From assembly GCF_001729485.1 (NCBI RefSeq), contig NZ_CP017157.1, positions 1,984,001-2,048,000 of the forward strand: a stretch of DNA of 64,000 nucleotides. Reading direction: 5' to 3'. Positions 36,471 to 46,475 of the stretch are shown piece by piece. How positions within the stretch are numbered: the stretch's first letter is position 1; each line of letters begins with the position of its first letter. The translations under genes and the position numbers were made by a program. The notes under the pieces were generated by a model. The model had not been told where the DNA came from, did no database searches, and worked only from the letters and a program-made list of their open reading frames with translations. Origin of the DNA: Streptomyces lydicus (GTDB taxonomy: Bacteria; Actinomycetota; Actinomycetes; Streptomycetales; Streptomycetaceae).

Positions 36471-36947
36471 TCAGCTGGGCTGCTCGATCACCTGGGCGAT
36501 GTACAGCGCTTCCCCGAGTTTCTCCACCAGCTCCAGCTGCGTGTCGAGGTAGTCGATGTGGTGTTCCTCGTCCGCGAGGATGTCCTCGAAGATGTTCGCC
36601 GACGTGATGTCGCCCTTGCCGCGCATCAGCTCGATACCGCGCTTGAGCCGGTCGATCGCCTCGACCTCGATCTGCCGGTCCGCCTGGAACATCTCGGTGA
36701 CGGTCTGGCCGACCCGTACGTGGAACAGCCGCTGGTAATTCGGCAGCCCTTCGAGGAAGAGAATCCGGTCGGTCAGGACCTCCGCGTGCTTCATCTCGTC
36801 GAAGGACTCGGCGCGGGTGTACTTCGCGAGCTTCGTCCAGCCGAAGTTCTCCTGCATCTTGGCGTGCAGGAAGTACTGGTTGATCGCGGTCAGCTCAGCG
36901 GTCAGCTGCTCGTTGAGGAATTCGATGACCTCGGGGTCGCCCTGCAT
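36471..36947 (-). CDS. bfr: Bacterioferritin
   Basis: A 158-residue bacterioferritin, the heme-containing 24-mer that oxidises and stores iron. Ferroxidase ligands Glu18, Glu51 and His54 are at standard positions (QLTAELT, SFDEMKHAEVL), with the second set in DRQIEVEAIDRLKRG and LADEEHHIDYL. The heme ligand Met52 is present, so the dimer interface should bind heme. ATG 36947 follows AAGGAGCC. It converges on bfd with about 46 bases between the stops; no iron box was found upstream of it. Confidence 0.97.
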   Translation of the reverse strand: MQGDPEVIEFLNEQLTAELTAINQYFLHAKMQENFGWTKLAKYTRAESFDEMKHAEVLTDRILFLEGLPNYQRLFHVRVGQTVTEMFQADRQIEVEAIDRLKRGIELMRGKGDITSANIFEDILADEEHHIDYLDTQLELVEKLGEALYIAQVIEQPS

Positions 36948-37092
36948 GGCTGCGGGCTCCTTCCACGCGAGTACGGGTCAGTGCCGCGCATCCTCGCACC
37001 GCCCGGAGGGGGCGTCCAGTAAGTTCACGCTTAGTACGAGTTGCCCGAATCTCTCCGTCCCTGGTCATCGGCATCCCTTCCGGTCTGACAAC

Positions 37093-37725
37093 ATGGAGGG
37101 CATGGGTCAGCCGGAAAGCCGCGGAGCAGAGCATCCTCAGCTGCCTCCGGGGCAGCGGCTCCAGCGGGGCTGGCCGGTGACGCACTACGGACCCGTCCCG
37201 AAGTTCCGCCCCGAACGCTGGGAATTCCGGGCCTTCGGCGCCACCGCGGACGCCGAGAAGCGCTGCTGGTCGCACGAGGAATTCACGGCACTGCCGTACG
37301 CCACGGTCGTCGCCGATATGCACTGCGTGACGAAATTCAGCATGCTGGGCGCCGAATGGGGCGGGGTGCTCACCAAGACCATCCTGGACCTCGCGCCGCC
37401 CGCGCCCGATGTCACCCATGTGATGGTGTGGGCCGAGTACGGCTTCAGCTCGAATGTGCGGCTGGAGGATTTCGCCGCGGAGAAGTGCATCTTCGCGACC
37501 CACCGCTCCGGTGAACTGCTCACCGCCGAGCACGGTTTTCCGGTCCGGTTGATCGTGCCCCATCTGTACGCCTGGAAAGGCCCCAAGTGGGTCCGCGGTA
37601 TCGAATACATGCGGGCCGACCGCCGCGGCTTCTGGGAGGAGCGCGGCTACCACAACCTCGGCGACCCCTGGCGCGAGCAGCGCTACTCCTACCAGGAGGA
37701 GCCCGGCGAGGGCCCCGAACTCTGA
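37093..37725 (+). CDS. Sulfite-oxidase-fold molybdopterin oxidoreductase-like protein
   Basis: A 210-residue protein of the sulfite oxidase/MsrP fold, with the molybdenum-ligand Cys in VVADMHCVTKFSMLGAEW and family motifs RLIVPHLYAWKGPKWVRGIE and GFWEERGYHNLGDPW. It has no signal peptide, dimerisation domain or heme domain, so it is probably a cytoplasmic oxidoreductase of unknown substrate. Two in-frame ATGs (37093 and 37102) exist; the first is chosen because the GGAGGG between them is too close to serve the second. Confidence 0.88.
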   Translation: MEGMGQPESRGAEHPQLPPGQRLQRGWPVTHYGPVPKFRPERWEFRAFGATADAEKRCWSHEEFTALPYATVVADMHCVTKFSMLGAEWGGVLTKTILDLAPPAPDVTHVMVWAEYGFSSNVRLEDFAAEKCIFATHRSGELLTAEHGFPVRLIVPHLYAWKGPKWVRGIEYMRADRRGFWEERGYHNLGDPWREQRYSYQEEPGEGPEL

Positions 37726-37788
37726 CCCCCGCGCGAGCGTGCGGCTCCGGCCCGGAACCGCACACCTCACGGGGGTGCTCCGCAAGGG

Positions 37789-38688
37789 TCAGGGCGCGCG
37801 CAGTTCCTTGAGGCGGGCCACGTCCGCGGCGTGCCCCTCCATGCCGCCCGGCGTCTCCACGACCAGCGGCACCCCGGCCGTCGCCGGGTGCGTGAACAGC
37901 TCCGCGAACGGCTCCGCGCCGATGTGCCCCGCGCCGATGTTCGCGTGCCGGTCCTTGTGGGCGCCCACCACGTCCTTGGAGTCATTGGCGTGGATCAGCT
38001 TCAGCCGGCCCTCGCCGGTGACCTCCACCAGCTCGTCCAGCAGCAGCTTCACCCCGCCGGGCGCCGCCATGTCGTGCCCGGCCGCGAAGGCGTGGCAGGT
38101 GTCGAGGCAGACGCCCAGCTTCGGGTGCCGGTCCAGCGCCTCGAAGTACGGCCCGAGGTCCTCCGCCAGCGCGCACAGCGAGGCGCCCTGCCCGGCCGTC
38201 GGCTCCAGCAGCAGCCACGGGTCCTCCGGGTGCGTCAGCTCCTCCAGCAGCGGCCGCATCCGCGCCCTGACCTGCGCCATCGCCTCCGCGCGCGGCCGCC
38301 CGCCGGTCGCCGAACCGGTGTGCACCACCACGCCCAGCGCACCGATCTCGCGGCCCCGGCGCAGCGAGTGCCGCAGCGACTCCACGGACCGCTCGACCGT
38401 CGCTTCGGTGTGCGAGCCGAAGTTGATCAGATACGGGGCGTGCACGTACACCGGCATGCCCTGCAGCGCACAGGCCGCGCGGAACGCCTCGTCCTGTGCG
38501 GGGCTGCCGGGCGGCGTCGCCCAGCCGCGCGGATTGGCGACGAAGACCTGGACGGCCTCGGCACCCATCTCACGGGCGTAGGGAAGACCGGTCTTCGCCA
38601 GACCGCCGGCCACCGGCACATGGCCGCCGACCGGATTGCGCAGACGGGCGCCGTCCTCGGCACCGAGGGGGAAAGGGGAGCTACTCAC
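37789..38688 (-). CDS. Endonuclease IV (deoxyribonuclease IV) family protein
   Basis: A 299-residue TIM-barrel AP endonuclease family 2 protein. Zinc-ligand segments are recognisable: YVHAPYLINFGSH, VVVHTGSATG, LLLEPTAGQG, VCLDTCHAFAAGHD, LIHANDSKDVVGAHKDRHANIGAGHIG and VVETPGG. It would cut at abasic sites in base-excision repair; the barrel is shared with sugar isomerases, but HANDS and H-A-N-I-G favour endonuclease IV. Start GTG at 38688 (VSSSPFPLG) is inferred; an extension to 38730 is less likely. Confidence 0.92.
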   Translation of the reverse strand: MSSSPFPLGAEDGARLRNPVGGHVPVAGGLAKTGLPYAREMGAEAVQVFVANPRGWATPPGSPAQDEAFRAACALQGMPVYVHAPYLINFGSHTEATVERSVESLRHSLRRGREIGALGVVVHTGSATGGRPRAEAMAQVRARMRPLLEELTHPEDPWLLLEPTAGQGASLCALAEDLGPYFEALDRHPKLGVCLDTCHAFAAGHDMAAPGGVKLLLDELVEVTGEGRLKLIHANDSKDVVGAHKDRHANIGAGHIGAEPFAELFTHPATAGVPLVVETPGGMEGHAADVARLKELRAP

Positions 38689-38742
38689 GCTCCCAAGCGT
38701 GCCAGGTGCCGCACACGGGCCGTACGGCACCCGGCAGGTCCG

Positions 38743-40701
38743 CTACAGCGCACCCTTGAGCTTGATGGTGATCGTGCCGCCCTTGGGCGCCTTCTGGCCG
38801 CCCTCGACGGACTGCGAGTCCACCTCGTCCTGCGGGAACAGCCAGGGCTTGTCCACCTTGACCTCGAAGCCGAGCGAGGTCAGCTCCTTCTTGGCGTCGT
38901 CGACCTTCTTGCCGGTGACGTCCGGCACGGTGATCATCTCCGGGCCCTTGGAGAGCGTCAGGGTGACGGTGTCGCCCTTGCCGAGCCGGCCGCCCTCGGC
39001 CGGCGTCTGCCGGGCGACGGTGCCCTTGTCCTCCGGCGAGAACACCGGCTGCTCGGCGAAGCGCACCTGGAAGCCGGCCTGCCGCAGGGTGCTCTCGGCG
39101 TCCGCGCGGTCGCTGCCGACCACGCCCGGCACGTCGACCGGCGCGCCCCGGCTGACGGTCAGCGCCACCGCGGTGTCGGGCCGCCGCTTGACGCCCGCCT
39201 TCGGGTCGGTACGGATCACCGACCCCTTGGCGACGTCCGTGCTGAACTCCCGCGTCACGGTGCCCGGCACCAGGCCCCGGTCGCGCAGCTTGCGCTTGGC
39301 GTCCGCGACCGGAGTGCCCGACAGGTCCGGGACGGCGACGATGTCGGGGCCCCGCGAGACGGTGATCGTGACCGTGCCCGTTCCGCGGATCCGCTTGCCG
39401 GTCTCCGGGTCCGTCTTCATGACGTGCCCGCGCTCCACGTTGGAGCTGAAGCCGCGGACGACCCTGACCCCCAGCCCGGCGTCCCGCAGCGTCGAGACGG
39501 CCTTGGCCTGCGGCATGTCCAGCACCGCGGGCACCGAGGTGAACTGGCCGGAGTTGATGTACCACACGCCCGTGCCGACCCCGAGGACCAGCAGCACCGC
39601 GGCGACGATCGTGGCCAGCCGGCGCCGCTGCAGCAGCCCGCCGGCAGGTGCCGCGGGAGCCGGCGCGGGGCGCAGCCGGGTGGTGTGCTCGGCCGGCGGG
39701 ACCTCCAGCCGGCTGGTGCGGTTCAGCTCCGCCTCGTCCGCCCCCGGCAGCGGCAGCTGTACGCCGGCGGGCCGCGGTATGACGTCCGTGGGCTCGGAGC
39801 CGTCGCCCGCGGGCACCGCCTTGGCCTGCGGCGGTACGAGGTCCAGCTGCTCGTCGGTCAGCTCCGCCCGGGCCGCCCGGGCCCTCGACAGCAGCACCAC
39901 CGCGTCCTGCGCCCGCTGCTCCGGCTCGCGGGCGGTGGCCAGCGCGACCAGCTCGTCCAGCTGCGGCGCGGTTCCCGGCACCCGCTCGGACGGCGGGAGC
40001 ACGTCCTCGTGCAGGTGCTGGTAGAGGACCTGGGCCACGGTGCCGCCGGTGTGCGGCTTGGAGCCGGTCAGCATCTCGTAGAGCACCACACCGCAGGCGT
40101 AGACGTCGACGCGGGCGTCCGCGGTGCCGTGCTCCAGCTGCTCGGGCGCCAGGTAGGAGACGGTCCCCAGGACCGAGCCCGTGGAGGAAGTGGTGTTGGT
40201 GTCGACCGCCCGCACCAGACCGAAGTCGGCGACCTTGACCCGGCCGTCGTCCCCGATCAGGACGTTCTCCGGCTTCATGTCGCGGTGCACCAGACCGGCC
40301 CGGTGCGCGGCCCCCAGGGCGGCCAGGATCGGCTCCAGGATGTCCAGCGCGGCCCGCGGCTGGAGCGCGCCCCGCTCGCGCAGCACGTCACGCAGCGTGC
40401 AGCCGGCGACGTACTCCATCGCCAGATAGACGTACGTACCGTCCGTGCCCTGGTCGAAGACGCCCACCACGTTGGGATGCGACAGCCGGGCGACCGACTT
40501 CGCCTCACGGATGAAACGGTCCACGAACTCGCCGTCCGCGGCGAGGCCCGGGTGCATCACCTTCAGCGCGAGCACACGGTCGAGCCGGGTGTCCACGGCC
40601 CGGTAGACCGTGGCCATACCGCCTGCCGCGATGCGTGCCTGGACGCGGTAGCGGCCGTCGAGCAGCTGGCCCACGAGCGGGTCTTCGAGCGTCGTATCCA
40701 C
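38743..40701 (-). CDS. Ser/Thr protein kinase with four PASTA domains
   Basis: A 652-residue receptor kinase. The kinase domain (residues 18-275) is complete: Gly-rich loop IAAGGMATVYRA, Lys47, Glu66, HRDMKPENV with Asp141, DFG at 159-161, and a Ser/Thr-rich activation loop. A Pro/Ala-rich juxtamembrane stretch and one transmembrane helix (LATIVAAVLLVLGVGTGVWYI) precede four PASTA repeats, which bind peptidoglycan fragments or lipid II outside the cell. It corresponds by position to PknL (Rv2176) and S. coelicolor PkaF. Start GTG 40701. The palindromic element 40722-41166 lies directly upstream, so the promoter must lie within or beyond it. Confidence 0.95.
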   Translation of the reverse strand: MDTTLEDPLVGQLLDGRYRVQARIAAGGMATVYRAVDTRLDRVLALKVMHPGLAADGEFVDRFIREAKSVARLSHPNVVGVFDQGTDGTYVYLAMEYVAGCTLRDVLRERGALQPRAALDILEPILAALGAAHRAGLVHRDMKPENVLIGDDGRVKVADFGLVRAVDTNTTSSTGSVLGTVSYLAPEQLEHGTADARVDVYACGVVLYEMLTGSKPHTGGTVAQVLYQHLHEDVLPPSERVPGTAPQLDELVALATAREPEQRAQDAVVLLSRARAARAELTDEQLDLVPPQAKAVPAGDGSEPTDVIPRPAGVQLPLPGADEAELNRTSRLEVPPAEHTTRLRPAPAPAAPAGGLLQRRRLATIVAAVLLVLGVGTGVWYINSGQFTSVPAVLDMPQAKAVSTLRDAGLGVRVVRGFSSNVERGHVMKTDPETGKRIRGTGTVTITVSRGPDIVAVPDLSGTPVADAKRKLRDRGLVPGTVTREFSTDVAKGSVIRTDPKAGVKRRPDTAVALTVSRGAPVDVPGVVGSDRADAESTLRQAGFQVRFAEQPVFSPEDKGTVARQTPAEGGRLGKGDTVTLTLSKGPEMITVPDVTGKKVDDAKKELTSLGFEVKVDKPWLFPQDEVDSQSVEGGQKAPKGGTITIKLKGAL

Positions 40702-40721
40702 GGCAGAGGAGTCTACTGTCG

Positions 40722-41166
40722 CCCACGTACTTGGCTTTCCCGCCGTGGTGGTTGCCGCCGCACGTTGTTGTCCGTCCCGCCGTGGGTGTTGCTCGCCGTT
40801 GCGCCTGCGGCGGGCGTGGGTGGTCGGGTGCGGTGCCGCTCCTCCGGACTTCGTCCTGCGGCGCGTCCCCTCCCGTGAGTGGATGGACAAAGGCCGGTGG
40901 GGGCGGGCGTCAGTAAGACGCTCGCCCCCACCGGCCTTCAACTTTCTCCCCCACGGGAGGGGACGGGCCGGAGGGGCCTGTTGTGTGGACGTAAAGCGAA
41001 GCAGTCCACACAACAGGCCCCGGAGGCTCGTCACCGCACCCACAACAACCCGGCCCGCCGCAGGCGCCACGGCGAGAAACAAACACGGCGGGACGGAAAA
41101 CAACGTGCGGGGCGCCGCAAAGCGCAACGGCGAGCAGCCACCACGGCGGGAAAGCCGAAAACGTGG
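40722..41166. repeat. Large palindromic intergenic element, copy B
   Basis: A 445-bp imperfect palindrome related to copy A at 8297. The outer arms CCCACGT...GGCTTTCCCGCCGTGGTGG (40722-40751) match the complement of the right end (41138-41166). The core stem 40890-40911/40917-40938 is the same 22-bp core with one G-T pair. The arm TCCGGACTTCGTCCTGCGG is kept on the left, but its right partner is replaced by a different perfect 18-bp hairpin (40973-40990 with 41004-41021, 13-base loop). It fills the gap between thiG and the PASTA kinase gene, both on the minus strand. Confidence 0.9.
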
Positions 41167-41173
41167 GAAGCCC

Positions 41174-42248
<1,075 letters not shown>

Positions 42249-42252
<4 letters not shown>

Positions 42253-43502
42253 ACGGGCTGCTCCTCCGGGAAGGGGGCGGGCTCGGGCTCCGCGGCGGGG
42301 ACGGGCGTTCCCTCGCGCCGTTCGGGCGTGCGGGAGAAGCGCTGCGGGGTGAAGGGACGGGCCTCCTCGGGCAGGCTCCCGGTGGCCAGCGCCTCGGCCA
42401 TCGCGTCTCCGGTGACCGGCGTCAGCAGGACGCCGTTGCGGAAGTGGCCGGTCGCCAGCTGGAGGCCGGGCAGCGCGGTCGGCCCCAGGAGCGGGGCGTT
42501 GTCAGGGGAGCCGGGGCGCAGCCCGGCGCAGCTCTCCACCAGCGGCAGCTCGGTGATGCCCGGGACCAGCTCGTGCGCGTCCCGCAGCAGCTCGTAGACG
42601 CCGCCGGCGGTGACGGTGGTGTCGAAGCCCAGCTCCTCGCTGGTGGCGCCGACGACCAGCTCGCCGCTCTCGCGCGGCACCAGATAGAGCGGATTGCCGC
42701 GGACCACGGCCCGTACGGTGCGCGACAGGAAGGGGGGAGAGCCGGCGGGCACCGTCGGCAGGCGCAGCCGCAGGACCTGGCCCTTGACCGGCCGTACCGG
42801 TGGCCGCACCTCCTCGGGCACCCCGGCCGGTTCCGCGCTGCGGCTGCCCGCCGCCAGGACGGTCTGCCCCGCCGACACCCTGGTGCCGTCGGCGAGCTCG
42901 GCGCCGCGGGCCCGCCCGCCCTCGACGGTCAGCCGCTCGGCGCGGCTCCGGTGGAAGACCACTCCGGCCCGCTCGCAGGCCACCAGCAGCGCGCTCGCCA
43001 GCCGCCGCGGATCGACCTGGTGGTCGCCGTCGACCCGCAGTCCGCCGCGTACGCCGGGGGCCAGCATCGGCTCCAGACGGCGGCACTCGCGGCCCGCCAG
43101 CCACTGCGAGTCCAGGCCCGACCGGATCTGCAGGGCGTGCAGCTCGCGCAGGTGGGCGCGGTCGTCGGCGTCCAGCGCGACCGCCAGCGTGCCGCACCGC
43201 CGGTAGCCGATCCGCTGCCCGCTGGCCTCCTCAAGCTCCTCGGTGAACCGCGGGTAGCGGCGGGCCGAGGCCAGGTTGAGGCCCAGCAGGGTCTGCTCGC
43301 CGTAGTGGAGTTCGGTGACCGCGGCGAGCATGCCGGCCGCGACGTACGCCGCGCCGCCGCCGGGCGCCGGGTCGGCCACCGCGACGGACATCCCGCGGCC
43401 GGCCGCCCGCCAGGCGGTGACCAGACCGATGACGCCGCCCCCGATGACGAGCACGTCGGGGTGCCCGGTGACGGGTTCCGATGGTGTGGCAGGTGGATGC
43501 AT
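42249..43502 (-). CDS. thiO: Glycine oxidase ThiO
   Basis: A 417-residue FAD-dependent D-amino-acid oxidase-fold protein producing the imine donor for thiazole synthesis. The FAD motif is VLVIGGGVIGLVTAWRAA near the N-terminus; the C-terminal part has SCAGLRPGSPDNAPLLG and ATGHFRNGVLLTPVTGDAMA, typical of ThiO. Start ATG 43502 follows GGGAGGAG, which overlaps the end of the TPP riboswitch. First gene of the coupled thiOSG operon. Confidence 0.95.
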
Positions 43503-43515
43503 GGGCGTCCAGCTC

Positions 43516-43605
43516 CTCCCTTCGCCGGCATGACCCGGATCAGGTTCGTACGGTCGGAGGCCGGCCAGCCTCCCTCTCAGCCCGGTGCGTCCGGGCTCCC
43601 GCGAG
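43516..43605 (-). ncRNA. TPP riboswitch (THI element)
   Basis: On the minus strand the conserved parts appear in order: CGGGAGCC, GGCTGAGAGGG, ACCTGATCCGGGTCATGCCG and GCGAAGGGAGG. These are the pyrimidine-sensor and pyrophosphate-sensor helices of the TPP class. The 3' end runs into the ribosome site of thiO (14 bases from the ATG), so control is probably at translation initiation. Confidence 0.95.
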
Positions 43606-43790
43606 TGCGTGTATCCGTCACCCTAATACGGTGGCGCGAAGCGCCGTAAGGCAATGCCCGGGTGCGCACGGGGGCGCCCGCCGGTGCCGGGCGCGGCCCG
43701 GGACACCGGTGCGCCGGTCCGTGACGCTGTGTCAGAGATCTCCTTGCGTGCTGCTGCGAGCGACATCCCCCACCGTCCTAGAGTGATCGG

Positions 43791-45086
43791 GTGAGCGAGC
43801 AGAGCACGTCCTCCCAGGCCCCTGACCACACGCCCCGCGTCGTGATCATCGGCGCCGGCATCGCCGGTGTGCAGACCGCGGTCGCCCTGCGCGAACAGGG
43901 CTGGCGCGGCGCGATCACGCTGTTCGGCGACGAGCCCCACCCGCCCTACGACCGCCCGCCGCTGTCCAAGGCGGTGCTGCTCGGCAAGGCCGACGGCTCG
44001 GCCTTCGACGTGGATTTCGAGGGGCTCGGCATCGAACTGCACCTCGGCCGCCGGGTCACCGCCCTGACGCCGGACCGCCGGCAGGTCGAGACGGCCGAGG
44101 GCCCGGTCCGCTACGACCACGCGGTGATCGCGACCGGCGCCGACCCCGTCGTACTGCCCGGCAGCCAGGGCCTGCCCGGCGTCCACCTGCTGCGCACCCT
44201 CGACGACGCCGAACGGCTGCGGCCGGTGCTCGCCGCCCAGCACGAGATCGTGGTCGTCGGAGCCGGCTGGATCGGCGCCGAATTCGCGACCGCCGCCCGT
44301 GAGGCGGGCTGCGCGGTCACCGTCGTCGAGGCCGCCGAACGCCCGCTGGCCGGTGCGCTGCCCGCCGAGGTCGCCGCCCACATGACCGGCTGGTACGCGG
44401 GCGCCGGCGCCGAGCTGCGCACCGGCGTGCGGGTCGCGTCGGTGACCCCGGGCGCGGTCACCCTCGCCGACGGCACGACGCTGCCCGCCGACGCCGTGGT
44501 CGTCGGCATCGGCGCCCGGCCCGCCACCGGCTGGCTGGCCGGCTCCGGCGTCGAGATCTCCGCCGAGGACGGTTCCGTGCTCGCCGACGAGCAGCTGCGC
44601 ACCTCGGTGCCCGACGTGTACGCGGTCGGCGACTGCGCCTCCTTCCCCTCGGCCCGTTACGGCAGCCGCCTGCTGATCCACCACTGGGACAACGCCCTCC
44701 AGGGCCCGCGGACGGTCGCCGAGAACATCGCCCGGGGCGGCATCGAAGGGCTGGTCTACGACCCGGTGCCGTACTTCTGGTCCGAGCAGTTCGGCCGCTT
44801 CGTGCAGTACGCCGGCCACCACGGGGAGGCCGACGAGATGGTCTGGCGCGGCGACCCGTCCGGCGCCGCCTGGTCGGTCCTCTGGCTGCGGGGCGAGGAG
44901 GGCCCGCGCGCCGCGCAGGCCGGCGGGGGCGAAGGCAGGTCAGGAGCCGGCCGGCTGGTCGCGCTGCTGGCCGTCGGGCGCCCGCGCGACCTCGCCCAGG
45001 GGCGCAAGCTGATCGAGCGGGGCGTCGCCCTCGACCGGGAACGGGCCGCGAACGCGGCCGTACCGCTGAAGGCCGCCGCCCGGTAG
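43791..45086 (+). CDS. NAD(P)/FAD ferredoxin-reductase-like oxidoreductase
   Basis: A 431-residue pyridine-nucleotide-dependent flavoprotein of the rubredoxin/ferredoxin-reductase group. FAD motif VVIIGAGIAGVQTAVAL and PPYDRPPLSKAVLLG at the N-terminus, NAD motif IVVVGAGWIGAEFATAA in the middle, and the second FAD segment VYAVGDCASFPS. No redox Cys pair is seen, so it is not a disulfide reductase. A Gly-rich insertion (RAAQAGGGEGRSGAGR) lies near the C-terminus. GTG start at 43791; no clear ribosome site. Divergent from thiO; the electron acceptor is unknown. Confidence 0.85.
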   Translation: MSEQSTSSQAPDHTPRVVIIGAGIAGVQTAVALREQGWRGAITLFGDEPHPPYDRPPLSKAVLLGKADGSAFDVDFEGLGIELHLGRRVTALTPDRRQVETAEGPVRYDHAVIATGADPVVLPGSQGLPGVHLLRTLDDAERLRPVLAAQHEIVVVGAGWIGAEFATAAREAGCAVTVVEAAERPLAGALPAEVAAHMTGWYAGAGAELRTGVRVASVTPGAVTLADGTTLPADAVVVGIGARPATGWLAGSGVEISAEDGSVLADEQLRTSVPDVYAVGDCASFPSARYGSRLLIHHWDNALQGPRTVAENIARGGIEGLVYDPVPYFWSEQFGRFVQYAGHHGEADEMVWRGDPSGAAWSVLWLRGEEGPRAAQAGGGEGRSGAGRLVALLAVGRPRDLAQGRKLIERGVALDRERAANAAVPLKAAAR

Positions 45087-45203
45087 CGGGCGGGCCCGGG
45101 CCCCGGGGTGCCCCGGGGCGCGGCGTCACCCACCGGTGTGCCGGCGGCCCCTGATGGCGAGGCCCGGCTACCGGCTGTCAGTGCGAGGTGGCACGCTTGT
45201 CCT

Positions 45204-45569
45204 GTGACCGAGATTGACGCAAACATCGATGGACTCGTCCCCGCCTGGCTCACCCTCCCCGACATCGCCGAACGCCTCGACGTCGAGGTGACGCGCGTCC
45301 GGCAGCTGGTCAAGGAGGGCCAGCTGATCGCGGTGCGCCGCGGGGAGAACAGGGTGCTCCAGGTACCCGCCGATTTCATCAAGGACGACAAGGTCGTGAA
45401 GGGCCTCGTCGGCACGCTCACGCTCCTCAAGGACGACGGCTTCACCGACGAGGAGATGCTGGAGTGGCTGTTCACCCCGGATGAGACCCTGCCCGGCACC
45501 CCCGCGCAGGCGCTGCGCGAGAATCGCGGCACGGAGGTGAAGCGCCGGGCCCAGGCGCTCGCCGTCTGA
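45204..45569 (+). CDS. Rv2175c-family DNA-binding protein
   Basis: A 121-residue protein with an N-terminal helix-turn-helix (WLTLPDIAERLDVEVTRVRQ) and a C-terminal helical domain (LLKDDGFTDEEMLEWLF, ENRGTEVKRRAQALAV). It matches Rv2175c of M. tuberculosis, a DNA-binding protein that PknL phosphorylates, and here too the PASTA kinase gene is nearby, about 4.5 kb away. A Thr at the N-terminus is the phosphosite in mycobacteria; here the N-terminus is MTEIDANID, so a Thr2 is available. GTG start 45204, no ribosome site. Confidence 0.88.
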   Translation: MTEIDANIDGLVPAWLTLPDIAERLDVEVTRVRQLVKEGQLIAVRRGENRVLQVPADFIKDDKVVKGLVGTLTLLKDDGFTDEEMLEWLFTPDETLPGTPAQALRENRGTEVKRRAQALAV

Positions 45570-45574
45570 GCCAC

Positions 45575-45610
45575 CCGGTGCGGCGCGCCCCCGACGGCCC
45601 GCCGCACCGG
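45575..45610 (+). terminator. Hairpin after the Rv2175c-type gene
   Basis: CCGGTGCGGCG (45575-45585) pairs with 45600-45610 (11 bp, 14-base loop) just after the stop codon. No T run follows. Confidence 0.6.
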
Positions 45611-45629
45611 CATCCATCACCACATCCGA

Positions 45630-45665
45630 GGGGCGTACGTGCCGGACCACCGGTCCGTACGCCCC
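45630..45665 (+). promoter_or_regulatory. Hairpin in the thiE leader
   Basis: GGGGCGTACG (45630-45639) pairs with CGTACGCCCC (45656-45665), 21 bases before the thiE ATG and right against its GGGGGAAG ribosome site. It is not a TPP riboswitch; its role, if any, is unknown. Confidence 0.45.
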
Positions 45666-45686
45666 TGACCTGGGGGAAGCCGCCCG

Positions 45687-46343
45687 ATGAGCACCGCACG
45701 ACAGGCCCTGTCCGACGCCCGCCTCTACCTGTGCACGGGCGCCCGCACCGACCGCGGCGACCTCCCGCAGTTCCTGGACGCGGTGCTGTCGTCCGGCGTG
45801 GACATCGTCCAGCTGCGCGACAAGGGCATGGAGGCCGGCGAGGAGCTCAGGCACCTGGAGGTCTTCGCGGACGCCTGCCGGCGGCACGGCAAGCTGCTCG
45901 CGGTCAACGACCGCGCCGACGTCGCACACGCCGTCGGCAGCGACGTGCTGCACCTCGGCCAGGGCGATCTGCCGGTCCCCGCCGCCCGCGCGATCCTCGG
46001 CCAGGACGTCCTCATAGGCCGCTCCACGCACGCCGAGGCCGAGGTGGACGCCGCGCTCACCGAGGACGGCGTCGACTACTTCTGCACCGGCCCCTGCTGG
46101 CCCACGCCCACCAAGCCGGGCCGCCACGCCCCCGGCCTCGACCTGGTTCGCTACGCCGCCGCGCGCGCCTCCGAGCGCCCCTGGTTCGCGATCGGCGGCA
46201 TCGACGCCGGCAATCTGGACGAGGTGCTCCAGGCCGGCGCCCGCCGGGTGGTGGTGGTCCGCGCGATCACCGAGGCCGACGACCCGGGCGCCGCGGCCGC
46301 CGCGCTGGCCAAGCGCATCCGGGAAGCCGCCGACGCCTCCTGA
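45687..46343 (+). CDS. thiE: Thiamine-phosphate synthase
   Basis: A 218-residue TIM-barrel enzyme that couples hydroxymethylpyrimidine diphosphate with thiazole phosphate. Motifs: [62 protein letters not shown] and [15 protein letters not shown]. With thiOSG 1.3 kb away, most of the thiazole branch is encoded here; the pyrimidine branch (thiC, thiD) is outside the window. ATG 45687 follows a GGGGGAAG site. Confidence 0.96.
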   Translation: MSTARQALSDARLYLCTGARTDRGDLPQFLDAVLSSGVDIVQLRDKGMEAGEELRHLEVFADACRRHGKLLAVNDRADVAHAVGSDVLHLGQGDLPVPAARAILGQDVLIGRSTHAEAEVDAALTEDGVDYFCTGPCWPTPTKPGRHAPGLDLVRYAAARASERPWFAIGGIDAGNLDEVLQAGARRVVVVRAITEADDPGAAAAALAKRIREAADAS

Positions 46344-46440
46344 GACCGGGCCCCGGGCCGTGCTCCGGACGGCCGCACGGCCGGAAAATGTCCAACCAGT
46401 GGACACCAACCCGGCCAACCAGGCATAACGCCGATGACGG

Positions 46441-46469
46441 TTGGTGTGCGCCCGGGCGGTGGTTAACCT
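46441..46469 (+). promoter_or_regulatory. Probable promoter of metF
   Basis: TTGGTG (46441-46446) and TAACCT (46464-46469) are spaced by 17 bases. The -10 ends six bases before the metF ATG (46476), which would make the transcript leaderless or nearly so; metF has no ribosome site. Repeated CCAACC/GGTTGG words lie around the promoter (46394-46445). Confidence 0.5.
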
Positions 46470-46475
46470 GCCGGT

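Noticed and set aside
37831..40878. A 1015-codon open frame on the plus strand
   Set aside because: Antisense to the PASTA kinase and endonuclease IV genes; no domain recognised, no start signal.
45630..45665. Second TPP riboswitch before thiE
   Set aside because: Only a simple hairpin is present; the CTGAGA and CTGATC/CCGGCGAAGG boxes are absent.
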